Below, piece by piece: positions 43,971-53,773 of a stretch of 64,000 nucleotides of DNA (position 1 is the first letter of the stretch; each line of letters opens with the position of its first letter). The notes below the pieces were generated by a model. That model ran no database searches and was not told the origin of the DNA. It was given only the letters and a program-made list of their open reading frames with translations. This stretch comes from Lacisediminihabitans changchengi (lineage in GTDB: Bacteria; Actinomycetota; Actinomycetes; Actinomycetales; Microbacteriaceae): positions 348,925 to 412,924 of the forward strand of contig NZ_JAEPES010000004.1 of assembly GCF_016634425.1 (NCBI RefSeq), given 5' to 3'. Position numbers and translations under genes: made by a program.

Positions 43971-45376
43971 CCCTTCCCGCTCCTCACCTGCCGCTCGGCT
44001 TCACTGTCGAGCTGAATCGGCGTGCTCGCCTGACTGACGGCGGCCGGTCGCTCATCGGCGGCTCCCCCACTCGGGTGCTCTACCTCACCGAGACCGCCGC
44101 GCGGTTGATCGTCGACGGGCGGGTGACGGTGACGGATGCCGCGTCCCGCGCGCTCGCGGACCGCCTGCTCGAGACTGCCATCGCCGACCCGGTGCTGGCA
44201 TCGCTGCCGACGCCGGACCCGGCAGAGGTCACCTACGTCGTTCCGGTCTACGGCCGGCCCGCGGCGCTCGAACGGTTGCTCGTGAGCATCGGCGATGGAT
44301 CACGCGTGATCATCGTTGACGACGTCTCGCCCGATCGGGCCGCAATCGTGGAGGTCGCCGAACGCTTCGGAGCCGACCTCGTTCTGCTCGAGCAGAATCA
44401 CGGCCCCGCCAACGCGCGCAATGTGGGGCTTCGCCGAGTGACCACTCCATTCGTCGCCTTCGTCGACTCCGACATCGTGCTCGACCCGGCGGCGACACCG
44501 GCGCTGCTCGCCCACTTCGCCGATCCGCGGGTGGCGCTGGCCGCACCCCGGGTGCTCGGACTGAGGGATGACCGCGGGCTCAACTGGATCGGACGCTACG
44601 AGGAGGCGCGCTCCTCCCTCGACCTCGGCATCCACCCCGCGACGGTGCGACCACGCTCCCCGGTGTCGTGGGTGCCCGGCGCCTTCCTGGTCGGCAGGGT
44701 CGATGCGATCGGCGATGGTTTCAGCGCCGAGATGCGCGAGGGAGAAGACGTCGACTTCGTCTGGCGACTCGCGGCGGATGGCTGGCGCATCCGCTTCGAA
44801 CCGGCCGCGCGGGTGTGGCACGAACACCGGCAGACCACGCGGGACTGGCTCGGTCGAAAGGCGTTCTACGGCAGCTCGGCGCACCCGCTGGCGCTGCGGC
44901 ATCCGCACGACATCGCGCCAGCGGTGCTCGCGCCGTGGAGCGTCGGCGTGATCGCGGCGCTGCTGGCCGGGCGCCGGTGGTCGGTGCCGGTTGCGCTCGT
45001 CATCTCGACCGTGGCCGCGGTGCGGATCGCCCGGCGACTGGGGCGCAGCGAGCATCCGTATCGGGTTGCCACGCGGCTCACCGCGGCGGGTGTCGGGGCC
45101 TCGATCACGCAGGCGATGGCACTGCTGGTGCGGCACTGGTGGCCGGTCGCGGTGATCGCGAGTTTCTTCTCCACGAGCATCCGGCGAGCGCTGCTGCTCT
45201 CCGCCGTGGTGGACGCCGCACTCGAGTATCGCCGCACCAGACCCGACCTCGACCCGCTGCGGTTCGGCGTCGCGCGGCGTCTCGATGACCTCGCCTATGG
45301 CACCGGCGTGTGGTGGAGCGCACTCAAGGGGCGGTCGGTGCTGGCGCTGCTTCCCGACATCCGCAGCAAGTTCTGA
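43967..45376 (+). CDS. mftF: Mycofactocin glycosyltransferase
   Basis: 469 residues, GT2 family. Residues 90-330 catalytic: VVPVYGRPAALERLL, IIVDDVSPD, FVDSDIVLD (metal site), EGEDVDFVWRL. Several hydrophobic segments follow (~340-430), so it is membrane-bound. It adds the oligoglucose tail to mycofactocin. GTG start at 43967 by overlap with mftE. Confidence 0.93.
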   Translation: MTLPAPHLPLGFTVELNRRARLTDGGRSLIGGSPTRVLYLTETAARLIVDGRVTVTDAASRALADRLLETAIADPVLASLPTPDPAEVTYVVPVYGRPAALERLLVSIGDGSRVIIVDDVSPDRAAIVEVAERFGADLVLLEQNHGPANARNVGLRRVTTPFVAFVDSDIVLDPAATPALLAHFADPRVALAAPRVLGLRDDRGLNWIGRYEEARSSLDLGIHPATVRPRSPVSWVPGAFLVGRVDAIGDGFSAEMREGEDVDFVWRLAADGWRIRFEPAARVWHEHRQTTRDWLGRKAFYGSSAHPLALRHPHDIAPAVLAPWSVGVIAALLAGRRWSVPVALVISTVAAVRIARRLGRSEHPYRVATRLTAAGVGASITQAMALLVRHWWPVAVIASFFSTSIRRALLLSAVVDAALEYRRTRPDLDPLRFGVARRLDDLAYGTGVWWSALKGRSVLALLPDIRSKF

Positions 45377-45392
45377 CCGGATCCCGCCGGCG

Positions 45393-45803
45393 TCAGTTGA
45401 TGATCTCGCCGCGCTCGTCCTGGGCGAGAACGGCGAGTCGCTCCCGCCAGCCCTGCAGCGCCTCGGGGGTCAGCCGTTTCCAGTCGGTGACCTCGGCGAC
45501 GATCCTGATCGGATCAGCGCTGCGATACGACCGCGTGGGATTGCCGGGGAACTTCCTGTCGGTGACGTTCGGGTCGTTCTCGAATGCTCCGGTCGGCTCA
45601 ACGAGGTAGACCCGCGGTTCCGCGTCCCCCGCAGCAAGCTCCGCCGCGAGACCGGCGCCATCGGCAACCGCCGTGAAATAGATGTGATTCATCACTATCT
45701 CGGGCCGGTAGTTCGACCGGAAGCCGGCGGTGAGCAGATCACCGAGTTTCAGGTCGGCCTTCGTTCCATGGAAGAACGGACCATCGTCTAGCGCTCCACT
45801 CAT
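45393..45803 (-). CDS. arr: Rifampin ADP-ribosyltransferase
   Basis: 136 residues, usual Arr length. FFHGTKADLKLGDLL at the N-terminus, then YFTAVADGAGLAAELAAGD and VYLVEPTGAFENDPNVTDRKFPGNPTRSYRS, which are the Arr hallmarks (NAD site His, Tyr and Asp kept). Arr inactivates rifamycins by ADP-ribosylation. Convergent with mftF, 16 bp apart. Confidence 0.93.
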   Translation of the reverse strand: MSGALDDGPFFHGTKADLKLGDLLTAGFRSNYRPEIVMNHIYFTAVADGAGLAAELAAGDAEPRVYLVEPTGAFENDPNVTDRKFPGNPTRSYRSADPIRIVAEVTDWKRLTPEALQGWRERLAVLAQDERGEIIN

Positions 45804-45856
45804 CGCGACAGTTTAAAAGACCTTCCCGTTTCGACGCCACCGCGCCAGAGCATGGG

Positions 45857-45862
45857 TAGGCT
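45857..45862 (+). promoter_or_regulatory. -10 box TAGGCT, leaderless start
   Basis: TAGGCT then 6 nt and the GTG start at 45869, the same geometry as at purD and crcB. Confidence 0.45.
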
Positions 45863-45868
45863 TTTCGA

Positions 45869-46495
45869 GTGAAGACGTCACCGGTGCTGACCTCCCTGGC
45901 AGAGGTCGCGGCCACGATCCTCACGCTCCCCGGAGCCGGCCGCGAGATCGTCGGAATCGCCGGTGCCCCCGGCTCGGGAAAATCCACGATCGCCGCGCGG
46001 GTGGTCGAGTTGCTCGGCCCTAGCGCCGCGCTGCTGAGCATGGACGGCTGGCACCTGCCGCAGGCTCGGCTGGTCGAACTGGGTCGCCGCGAACGGATGG
46101 GAGCGGCCGACACCTTCGACGTTGACGGCTTCGTGCGCACTCTCGCCGACCTGCGCGCCTCCACCGGCACGGTGACCGCACCCGGTTTCGATCGCACGAT
46201 CGAGGAATCCGTGGCCGACGCGATCTCCATTCCGCCCGAAATACACACGGTCGTGGTGGAGGGAAACTACCTGCTGCACGACGGCGACGGGTGGGAACGC
46301 GTCGCGTCGCTTCTGGACGCGACCTTCGTGATCCGGGTGAGCCCGGACATCCGTCGCGCCCGCCTGATCGCCCGGCACGAACGGTTCGGCAAGACTCCGG
46401 ATGATGCTGCCGCCTGGGCACTCGGACCGGACGAGGCAAACGCCCGGCTCATCGACCTCGGCGCCGGCCGGGCGGATTACACGATCGCGCTGTAG
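45869..46495 (+). CDS. P-loop kinase (nucleoside/uridine kinase-like)
   Basis: 208 residues. Walker A GAPGSGKST at ~32-40, MDGWHLPQ (substrate loop), FDRTIEESV and VVEGNYLL typical of the phosphoribulokinase/uridine/pantothenate kinase group; RHERFGKTP near the lid. Such proteins are often called nucleoside or fructose kinases; true substrate unknown. Confidence 0.85.
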   Translation: MKTSPVLTSLAEVAATILTLPGAGREIVGIAGAPGSGKSTIAARVVELLGPSAALLSMDGWHLPQARLVELGRRERMGAADTFDVDGFVRTLADLRASTGTVTAPGFDRTIEESVADAISIPPEIHTVVVEGNYLLHDGDGWERVASLLDATFVIRVSPDIRRARLIARHERFGKTPDDAAAWALGPDEANARLIDLGAGRADYTIAL

Positions 46496-46503
46496 CCCAG
46501 CGG

Positions 46504-47694
46504 CTAGCTACCGATGGCGCGCTCGCGCGGGGAGCGACGCTTCTCGAACTCCTGCGTGCGCGCGGGTTCGGGAGTATCGATGCCGGGCTCGGGCACGATC
46601 GGGTCGTTCCACTGCTTGATGACCGCCCAGGCCACGGCCGCAGTCGGGACTGACAGCAGGGTGCCGACGATTCCGCCGAGGATGGTGCCAGCGGTCAGAG
46701 CCACCAGCACGACCAGGCCGTGCAGCTGCAGCGACCGTCCGAGCACCACCGGGGAGAGGAAGTTGCCCTCGAGCTGTTGCACCGCGATCACGATGATCGC
46801 CACCACGATCGCGGCGGTGAGGTCGACGGTCACGAGGGTCACCAGGGCTGCGATGATTCCGGCGGCCGTGGCACCGACCAGTGGGATAAAGGCCGCGATG
46901 AATACGACGATCGCCAGGGGAATCGCCAGCGGAACTCGCAAGATGAGCATGCCGATGCCGATGCAGACCGCGTCGACGAGGGCGACGATCGTGGTGCCGC
47001 GCACGTAGCCGCCGAGCGACTGCACCGCGCTGTCGCCGCCGCGACGGAGTTTGGCGTGCAGTATCGGCGTGAACGGGGAGATCAGGAAAGCCCAGATCAT
47101 CGGGCCGTCTTTCATGAAGTAGAACAGCACGATGACGGCCAGCACGGTGCCGGTGATCAGCTCGATCGCGATAGACGCGCCCGTAGTCACCCCGGCGAGA
47201 GCGCCGGTACCGAAGTCGGCGCTGGTCACGAACTGCGTGAGCGTCTTCTGGATGTCGGCGATCTGCTGTTTCCCGATCGGCAGGTCGCCGCTCTGAATGA
47301 AGTCGCCGACCGCCGTGATGCCGTTGGTGACGGATTTCTGCAGGCTCGAGAACTGCGACTGCACCTGGAACACGGCGATGGTCACTATGCCGCCGAGGAC
47401 GATCACGCCGGCAAGCAGCGACAGGATCGCGGCGATGATGCGCGGCATGTGCTTCTCGAGCACCCGCACCAACGGGCGGAAAGCCGAGGCGACGATCAGC
47501 GCGATCAGCACCGGGATGACGACGAGCTTCAGCTGCACCGCGGCATAGACCACGAGCGAAACCACCGCGAGCACGATGAGAGCTTGCAGGCACCGCGTGG
47601 CGAGGCGGCCGAGAACATCCGTCCACAGCGCCGCCGGGGCGCGCTCGGCGACCGCGAAATCCGTAACCGTCTTGGCGCGCTCAGTTCTCCACAT
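46504..47694 (-). CDS. AI-2E family transporter
   Basis: 396 residues, seven to eight hydrophobic helices between residues 35 and 355, with the conserved GxxLGxxxLSVPTAAVAWAVIKQW-like end and LQLHGLVVL. The family includes exporters of AI-2 and Na+/H+ antiporters, so substrate cannot be assigned. Divergent from purS. Confidence 0.88.
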   Translation of the reverse strand: MWRTERAKTVTDFAVAERAPAALWTDVLGRLATRCLQALIVLAVVSLVVYAAVQLKLVVIPVLIALIVASAFRPLVRVLEKHMPRIIAAILSLLAGVIVLGGIVTIAVFQVQSQFSSLQKSVTNGITAVGDFIQSGDLPIGKQQIADIQKTLTQFVTSADFGTGALAGVTTGASIAIELITGTVLAVIVLFYFMKDGPMIWAFLISPFTPILHAKLRRGGDSAVQSLGGYVRGTTIVALVDAVCIGIGMLILRVPLAIPLAIVVFIAAFIPLVGATAAGIIAALVTLVTVDLTAAIVVAIIVIAVQQLEGNFLSPVVLGRSLQLHGLVVLVALTAGTILGGIVGTLLSVPTAAVAWAVIKQWNDPIVPEPGIDTPEPARTQEFEKRRSPRERAIGS

Positions 47695-47826
47695 GACCCA
47701 GAGAATACGGGCGCCGTGCTCGGGCGGAAGGGGGTTGCGTCGGAGCGGCGGAACTGCACGGGGCGTCGGTGCGCCGCTGAACTAGACTGAACTAATCCAC
47801 CAATCTCGAAATCGTTGGAGTCATCG

Positions 47827-48132
47827 GTGCCCACAATCGTCGTCGAAGTCATGCCCAAGGCCGAACTTCTCGATCCCCAGGGGAAGGCCGTCGCCGGCGC
47901 CCTGTCCCGCCTTGGCAAGACCGAGTACACGGGAGTCCGCATCGGCAAGCGCTTCGAGCTGACCGTAGACGAGGTGACGGATGCCGTGCTCGCCGAGGTC
48001 ACGGAACTCGCGAACGACATGTTCTCGAACTCGGTAATCGAAGACGTCGTCTCGATCTCCGTCGTCGGTACGACCCCGGTCGGTCACGATGACCTGCTGG
48101 CGGTCTCCGTGGACACGGTGGACAAGAATTGA
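47827..48132 (+). CDS. purS: FGAM synthase subunit PurS
   Basis: 101 residues; small bridging subunit that joins PurQ and Pur[23 protein letters not shown] and GKRFEL are typical. GTG start at 47827 is 6 nt after TTGGAG; the TTG at 47815 is part of that site. The C-terminal ~20 residues ([20 protein letters not shown]) extend beyond the usual ~80-residue length. TAGACT at 47783-47788 is a likely -10. Confidence 0.93.
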   Translation: MPTIVVEVMPKAELLDPQGKAVAGALSRLGKTEYTGVRIGKRFELTVDEVTDAVLAEVTELANDMFSNSVIEDVVSISVVGTTPVGHDDLLAVSVDTVDKN

Positions 48133-48827
48133 CCCGCGTCGGGGTCGTCACGTTTCCGGGGTCGCTCGACGACCGTGACGCGCAGCGCGCCGTGCGCCTC
48201 GCCGGTGCTGAGGCGGTCGCGCTCTGGCACGGCGACCACGACCTGCAGGGCGTCGACGCGATCGTGCTTCCCGGCGGCTTCAGCTACGGCGACTATCTGC
48301 GCTGTGGTGCTATCGCCTCGCTCTCGCCGATCATGGCCGAGGTGATCTCCGCCGCGAACTCCGGCATGCCCGTGCTGGGCATCTGCAACGGTTTCCAGAT
48401 GCTGACCGAGGCGCACCTGCTGCCCGGCGGCCTGATTCGCAACGACCACGGCAGCTTCATCTGCCGCGACCAGGTGCTCCGGGTCGAGAGCACCGGCACC
48501 GCCTGGACTAACAGTTTCGACACCGGGGCCGAGATCGTGATCCCGCTCAAGAACGGCGAGGGCGGCTTCATCGCAGACGCGGAGACGATCGAGCGCCTCG
48601 AAGGCGACGGTCGGGTCGTGTTCCGCTACGTCGACGTCAACCCGAACGGTTCGCTCAACGACATCGCCGGAATCAGCAACGAGCGTGGCAACGTGGTCGG
48701 ACTGATGCCGCACCCCGAGCACGCGATCGAAGAGGGCTTCGGCCCCGACACCGCACTCGCGATGCGCAACGGCACCGACGGCCTCACCGTGTTCACGTCG
48801 GCGATCACGGCGCTCATCTCGGCGTAA
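48129..48827 (+). CDS. purQ: FGAM synthase glutaminase subunit PurQ
   Basis: 232 residues, class-I glutamine amidotransferase. [14 protein letters not shown], nucleophile in GICNGFQ, and His/Glu in [12 protein letters not shown] start overlapping the purS stop. Its partner purL is 6 kb away, with unrelated genes between. Confidence 0.95.
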   Translation: MTRVGVVTFPGSLDDRDAQRAVRLAGAEAVALWHGDHDLQGVDAIVLPGGFSYGDYLRCGAIASLSPIMAEVISAANSGMPVLGICNGFQMLTEAHLLPGGLIRNDHGSFICRDQVLRVESTGTAWTNSFDTGAEIVIPLKNGEGGFIADAETIERLEGDGRVVFRYVDVNPNGSLNDIAGISNERGNVVGLMPHPEHAIEEGFGPDTALAMRNGTDGLTVFTSAITALISA

Positions 48828-48833
48828 CGCCGC

Positions 48834-48881
48834 CGATCGAGTAGCGCACGCCCTCTAGGGCGAACGCGTATCGAGATCCCC
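48834..48881. repeat. GAGTAGCGC repeat, copy 4 (half element)
   Basis: GATCGAGTAGCGCACGCC...ACGCGTATCGAGATCCCC: the left half of the palindrome only, with a small internal stem GCCCTCTAGGGC. Between convergent purQ and the cation-efflux gene. Confidence 0.75.
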
Positions 48882-48900
48882 GCACGCATCCCCCGACGAT

Positions 48901-49928
<1,028 letters not shown>

Positions 49929-49932
<4 letters not shown>

Positions 49933-50294
49933 TGCGCCACCGCCTCGTCACCGTGATGGTGTCGCGGCGTGCCGCCCAGCGAGTGCTCGGCCTGGAAGAT
50001 TGCATCCGAAACGAGCTGGCTCGCGTGCTCGTTTGCCAGTCGGTAGAAGACGCGGGTCCCCTCCTGCCGCGTGGTAACGAAGCGTGCGAGCCGCAGCTTG
50101 GCGAGGTGTTGCGAGACCGCGGCCGGAGACTTGTCGACGGTCGCCGAGAGGGTGTTCACCGATTGCTCGCCATCACGGAGCGCCAGGATCAGCCGCACCC
50201 GTGTCGCGTCGGCCAGCATCCCGAACACCTCGACCGCGAGTTCGACGTACTGGCTGTCGGGGTCGCGACCGCATATCCGCTTATCTGCATCCAT
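49929..50294 (-). CDS. ArsR/SmtB-family metal-sensing repressor
   Basis: 121 residues. Winged helix LADATRVRLILALRDGEQSV and SPAAVSQHLAKLRLARFV. The C-terminal helix reads VSDAIFQAEH followed by HHHGD, giving Asp/His ligands at the alpha-5 position as in CzrA/SmtB zinc sensors. Overlaps and controls the downstream efflux gene. Confidence 0.92.
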
Positions 50295-50302
50295 ACGCAG
50301 AT
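50283..50302. promoter_or_regulatory. Dyad ATCTGC-N8-GCAGAT over the arsR start
   Basis: Arms 50283-50288 and 50297-50302 flank the ATG of the ArsR gene. On the minus strand TTTAAT at 50311-50316 is a possible -10, so the dyad covers the transcript start. Plausible autoregulatory operator. Confidence 0.5.
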
Positions 50303-50327
50303 TCTTTCATTAAATCGACCAGCGTCT

Positions 50328-50416
50328 TTTCCGAAATGAAGGCAATTTTCGCGTGACACACCTTTTCCACGGCTCGAGCACGGCATGTCGGAAGCGATTC
50401 CTGCATTTCGGAAGTG
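50328..50416 (+). repeat. Interspersed palindromic element TTCCGAAATGAAGG, copy B
   Basis: 89 bp; end arms TTCCGAAATGAAGG (50329-50342) and 50400-50413 (one mismatch). The inner sequence ATTTTCGCG-GACACACC-TTTTC aligns with copy A read on its minus strand, including non-paired positions. Located between the MscS gene end and arsR. Confidence 0.85.
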
Positions 50417-50448
50417 CCGGAAGTGCCGGAAGTGCCGGAGGCGTCGGA
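50413..50448 (+). repeat. 9-bp tandem repeats GTGCCGGAA
   Basis: Four consecutive units at the edge of copy B: three GTGCCGGAA/G and one GCGTCGGAA. They share CGGAA with the palindrome end, similar to the degenerate repeats beside copy A. Confidence 0.75.
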
Positions 50449-50459
50449 AGTGGGCTGGC

Positions 50460-51632
50460 TTACGCCTGGTCGGCGCGGGCCGCGGGATTCTGAATCGGGA
50501 TCGAGGTGGTGAACTGACTGGCCCGCTCGTCGGCCTCGGCTGATCCGTGGAACAGTCCGCCGGTGTCGGTCGACGGCGCGCTCGGGCGGGGGGCAGGCTG
50601 GTCCTGAACGATCTCGATGCGGCTGTGCGGCAGCGCTTCTGGATCTGTGGACTGCAGCCACTCCACCATCTGCTCGCGCACCAGGCAGCGAAGATCGAAC
50701 AGGGTCGGTGCATCGATCGCGGTCACCAGGATGCGGACGCGAACGAAGCCGCCGACGGCATCCGTCACCTGCAGCACCGACGCGCGCTGATCCCAGAGCG
50801 TTGTGCCGGCGAGGATCTGCTCCAGCCTCTCGCGCATGCGGACGGGGCTCACGCGCCAATCGAGGTCGAACTCGACCGAGCCGAGCAGCTCACTCGAGTT
50901 GCGTGTCCAGTTCTCGAACGGCGTCGTCGTGAAGTAGGTGGAGGGCAGCACGAGTCGGCGGTCATCCCAGATGTGCACCACCACGTAGGTGAGGGTGATC
51001 TCCTCGATGCGCCCCCACTCCCCGTCGGCGACGACCACGTCATCCACGCGAAGAGCGTCATTGAAGGCGAGCTGCACGCCGGCGAAGACGTTGCCCAGCG
51101 TGGACTGCGCGGCGAGGCCCGCGATAACCGAGACCACGCCGGCGGAGGCGAGCACGCTCGCGCCCACGGCCTGCACGCCGGGGAAGGTGAGCAGTATCGC
51201 TGCGATACCGACGATCACGATGATCACGCTCGCGAGCCGCCGCACGATGATCAGCTGCGTGCGCAGGCGGCGGCGCAACCGGTTGTCGGGAACGTCGGTG
51301 CGGTAGTAGCCCATGGTGAGACCGAGGGCGAAGCCGACGATATTGGTGAGGAACCAGGTGGCGACCGCGATGGTCAGGATGAGGAAGCCGTGGTTGACGC
51401 GCCCGGCCCAGACGGGCAGCGGCCAGGTCATGGCGACGGCGATCCAGAGGGCGACGACGACGAGCAAGACCCGGAACGGATGCCGCGCCCGGCTTCTCAG
51501 CAGACGGCCCCAGTCGCGACCGTGCGAGGCCACTCGCACGAGCACCGTGGTGGCGGCGATGACGAGCACCGCGGCAACGGCCGCGATGACCACAGCGAGG
51601 GCGAGGCCCCACCAGGTCGTCCACTCGAACAC
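50460..51632 (-). CDS. MscS-family mechanosensitive channel
   Basis: 390 residues. Four to five helices; pore helix GVVSVIAGLAAQSTLGNVFAGVQL, then the beta domain with DGEWGRIEEITLTYVVVHIWDDRRLVLPSTYF. Releases solutes during osmotic down-shock. The GTG at 51632 has GAGGAG five bases upstream, so I prefer it over the GTG at 51650. The C-terminus is a disordered extension of ~60 residues. Confidence 0.9.
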   Translation of the reverse strand: MFEWTTWWGLALAVVIAAVAAVLVIAATTVLVRVASHGRDWGRLLRSRARHPFRVLLVVVALWIAVAMTWPLPVWAGRVNHGFLILTIAVATWFLTNIVGFALGLTMGYYRTDVPDNRLRRRLRTQLIIVRRLASVIIVIVGIAAILLTFPGVQAVGASVLASAGVVSVIAGLAAQSTLGNVFAGVQLAFNDALRVDDVVVADGEWGRIEEITLTYVVVHIWDDRRLVLPSTYFTTTPFENWTRNSSELLGSVEFDLDWRVSPVRMRERLEQILAGTTLWDQRASVLQVTDAVGGFVRVRILVTAIDAPTLFDLRCLVREQMVEWLQSTDPEALPHSRIEIVQDQPAPRPSAPSTDTGGLFHGSAEADERASQFTTSIPIQNPAARADQA

Positions 51633-51690
51633 GGCTGCTCCTCTCGCCACGGATAACCCAGGCTAGCGAGGTCTGCGGCGGGTCGGGTTG

Positions 51691-52509
51691 CTACGAGAGG
51701 GTGCCGCGCACGATGGAGTTTCCCGAGTGTGCGGGGCTACCGTTTTCTGGCTCCTCGGAGATATCGACGACCGGATACGCGCCGGTACTGATCTCAGCCG
51801 GCATGGTGAAGCGTCCGCTATCCCCCACCAGCACGCCCAGGCTGATCAGTTTCTTCAGGGAGGCGGACATGATCCATACCTCTCGGAACGCACCGGATGA
51901 CTCCGGTGCCGAGGTGAGGGTCACCACCAGCTGGCGCGTGCCAGAGGCGGTCGTCTCGACCTTGGCTTCGCCTCGAGCCCGCGGCCAGTCGGGGAAAGCC
52001 CGCAGGGTTGCGGCGGCGACAACCGTATCTGAGGGTGACTGCCGAGCTCCGATGATGGCTGCTCCGCCCCCGATGCCTACGATCAGGGCGACCGACGCCA
52101 CGATCGACGCAAGCCCGAGTGGGATCCGACGCCTCCCCAACCGTGACCGCCGCCGGTGGGCGACGCGGTGCTCTCCCCGCCGCAGCCCCTCGAGGCGGTC
52201 GGGCTCGCGACCAGATGCATCGGCCGCGTCGACGACGACTGTTTCTGCGGAGGGGCCCGCGGAATAGGTGCCCTCGGCATCGGGGTCCTCACGAACCGCG
52301 GCAGAGATGCGGTCCCACACCGCCGGCCGCGGGGCGGTCAACTCGTCGAGTATCGGCGTCGTTCGGGCGAGCCTGACGACATGGGACAACTTCTCGAACT
52401 CCGCCCGACATTCGTCGCAGGCGTAGGTGTGCGCCCGGTCGGTCGAGGAGACATCCGGATCGAACAGTGCCATCAGGGCGATGACCTCAGGACTGACGTG
52501 CTCCACCAT
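51691..52509 (-). CDS. Anti-sigma factor, RskA type
   Basis: 272 residues. N-terminal zinc-binding anti-sigma domain with HTYACDECRAEF (HxxxCxxC), one membrane helix (IPLGLASIVASVALIVGIGGG), and an extracytoplasmic RskA domain (PESSGAFREVWIM ... ISLGVL). Holds the ECF sigma factor at the membrane until regulated proteolysis. Its start overlaps the sigma gene end by 23 bp. Confidence 0.9.
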   Translation of the reverse strand: MVEHVSPEVIALMALFDPDVSSTDRAHTYACDECRAEFEKLSHVVRLARTTPILDELTAPRPAVWDRISAAVREDPDAEGTYSAGPSAETVVVDAADASGREPDRLEGLRRGEHRVAHRRRSRLGRRRIPLGLASIVASVALIVGIGGGAAIIGARQSPSDTVVAAATLRAFPDWPRARGEAKVETTASGTRQLVVTLTSAPESSGAFREVWIMSASLKKLISLGVLVGDSGRFTMPAEISTGAYPVVDISEEPENGSPAHSGNSIVRGTLS

Positions 52510-53053
52510 CCACCTCCAACCGTTCTCGCATTGCACCCAGACTTCGACGTATGTGGCTCTTTACCGTGCCGAGCGGAAGATTCAGGCTCTGTGCGATTTG
52601 CACGTGAGTGAGACGGTCGAAGAACGCCATGTTCATGATTCGTCGCGGCACGGGATCTAGACGGGAGAGTTCGTCGGCCAGGAGCATCCGTTCAACCACG
52701 TCGTCGGTCCAGGCCAGGGAGTCCCGGTCGAGAGACTGTGCCATCGTTTCACGGTCGCGCCGCTCGCGCGCTCGTTTGTCGAGAGCATCGACGATCTTGT
52801 TGTGCGTGATGCCCATCAGCCAGGCCACCAGGCGCGACCGGCTGGGATCGAAGTTCTGACGCGACTGCCACGCCGCGATGAACACGTGCTGCGTCACATC
52901 CTCGGCGTCTGTCGCGTTACCGAGGGAGCGGATCGCGAGGGTGTACACGAGACTCCCCCATCGCTCGTAGATGACGGCGAGCGCCGCCTCATCTCCCGCC
53001 TTGAACGCGGTCACGAGGGAGTGCTCGGCGCTGTCAGACAACACGTCGGCCAT
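52487..53053 (-). CDS. ECF sigma factor (SigK-like)
   Basis: 188 residues. Region 2: VIYERWGSLVYTLAIRSLGNATDAEDVTQHVF; region 4: LDPVPRRIMNMAFFDRLTHVQIAQSLNLPLGTVKSHIRRSL. AGGAG before the ATG. Paired with the anti-sigma gene and next to a sortase and surface protein, which are likely target genes. Confidence 0.94.
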   Translation of the reverse strand: MADVLSDSAEHSLVTAFKAGDEAALAVIYERWGSLVYTLAIRSLGNATDAEDVTQHVFIAAWQSRQNFDPSRSRLVAWLMGITHNKIVDALDKRARERRDRETMAQSLDRDSLAWTDDVVERMLLADELSRLDPVPRRIMNMAFFDRLTHVQIAQSLNLPLGTVKSHIRRSLGAMRERLEVDGGARQS

Positions 53054-53104
53054 GGCACTCCTCGTTGATAGTTCGACTCTCTTGAGAGTCTGTCGGTACT
53101 GGGG

Positions 53105-53773
53105 CTACTGCGGTGTGGCGGTCACGACAATATTGTCGAGGTAATGGCCCGTGGCGGCGTTGAATTTTCCGCCGCAGGTAATCAAGATCAGCCGGGGCGG
53201 TCCCGCGCGGTCGAAGTAGTCGGCCATCGGAGCCCCTTCTTTCGCGACCTCCTGCACCGCGGTGGTCACGTAGTTGTGCACCGATCCGTTGCCCGCCTGG
53301 ATGGCAATCGGAGAACCTGCAGGCAGGTCTCTGATCCGACTGAAGGGCCCGACCCCGCCGACGCGTGCATCGATATGGGCAACGATGACCGTTGTTCCCG
53401 CCGCAGACATGGGGCCTGAACCGAACTCGTACCACCCCGCTATGCGGGAGTCAGACGGAACGGCCATCTGGCCGTCGTCACCGAGCCCCTGGGGCAGCAC
53501 CTGCATATCGATGGATGCTGCAGGAACGGTGATGCGCACGGGCGGCACAGTCGGGCTCATGTCCTGGGCCGATAGTCGACCATCCGTGCGCGGGATGGCC
53601 GGCCCCTCCGCCGTTGGCCGTGGTGTCGGCGTGGGCGACGGCGTGGCCTGGTACGTGGTTGCCGTCACCGCTGGTGCGCTACAGCCAGCGAGGGCAGCCG
53701 CAGCCAGGGCGAGGACTGCAATAAGTCCTGCCCTGGCCGCGGTCGGCGAGCTGCTGCGATTAGTGCTGCGCAA
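53105..53773 (-). CDS. Class F sortase
   Basis: 222 residues. N-terminal LAAAALAGCSAP resembles a lipobox, then a Thr/Pro linker (40-58). Catalytic His in VAHIDA and Cys in LITCGG. After the Cys the usual segment YRDNVVV reads YLDNIVV, so the Arg I expect there is Leu. TTG start at 53773, overlapping the DUF4397 gene by 14 bp, so the pair is coupled. It should anchor the DUF4397 protein. Confidence 0.88.
   Translation of the reverse strand: MRSTNRSSSPTAARAGLIAVLALAAAALAGCSAPAVTATTYQATPSPTPTPRPTAEGPAIPRTDGRLSAQDMSPTVPPVRITVPAASIDMQVLPQGLGDDGQMAVPSDSRIAGWYEFGSGPMSAAGTTVIVAHIDARVGGVGPFSRIRDLPAGSPIAIQAGNGSVHNYVTTAVQEVAKEGAPMADYFDRAGPPRLILITCGGKFNAATGHYLDNIVVTATPQ

Noticed and set aside
32161..48000. 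Integrative element boundaries around the mft locus
   Set aside because: I found no integrase, tRNA target or flanking direct repeats, so I do not call a genomic island although the purine genes are separated.
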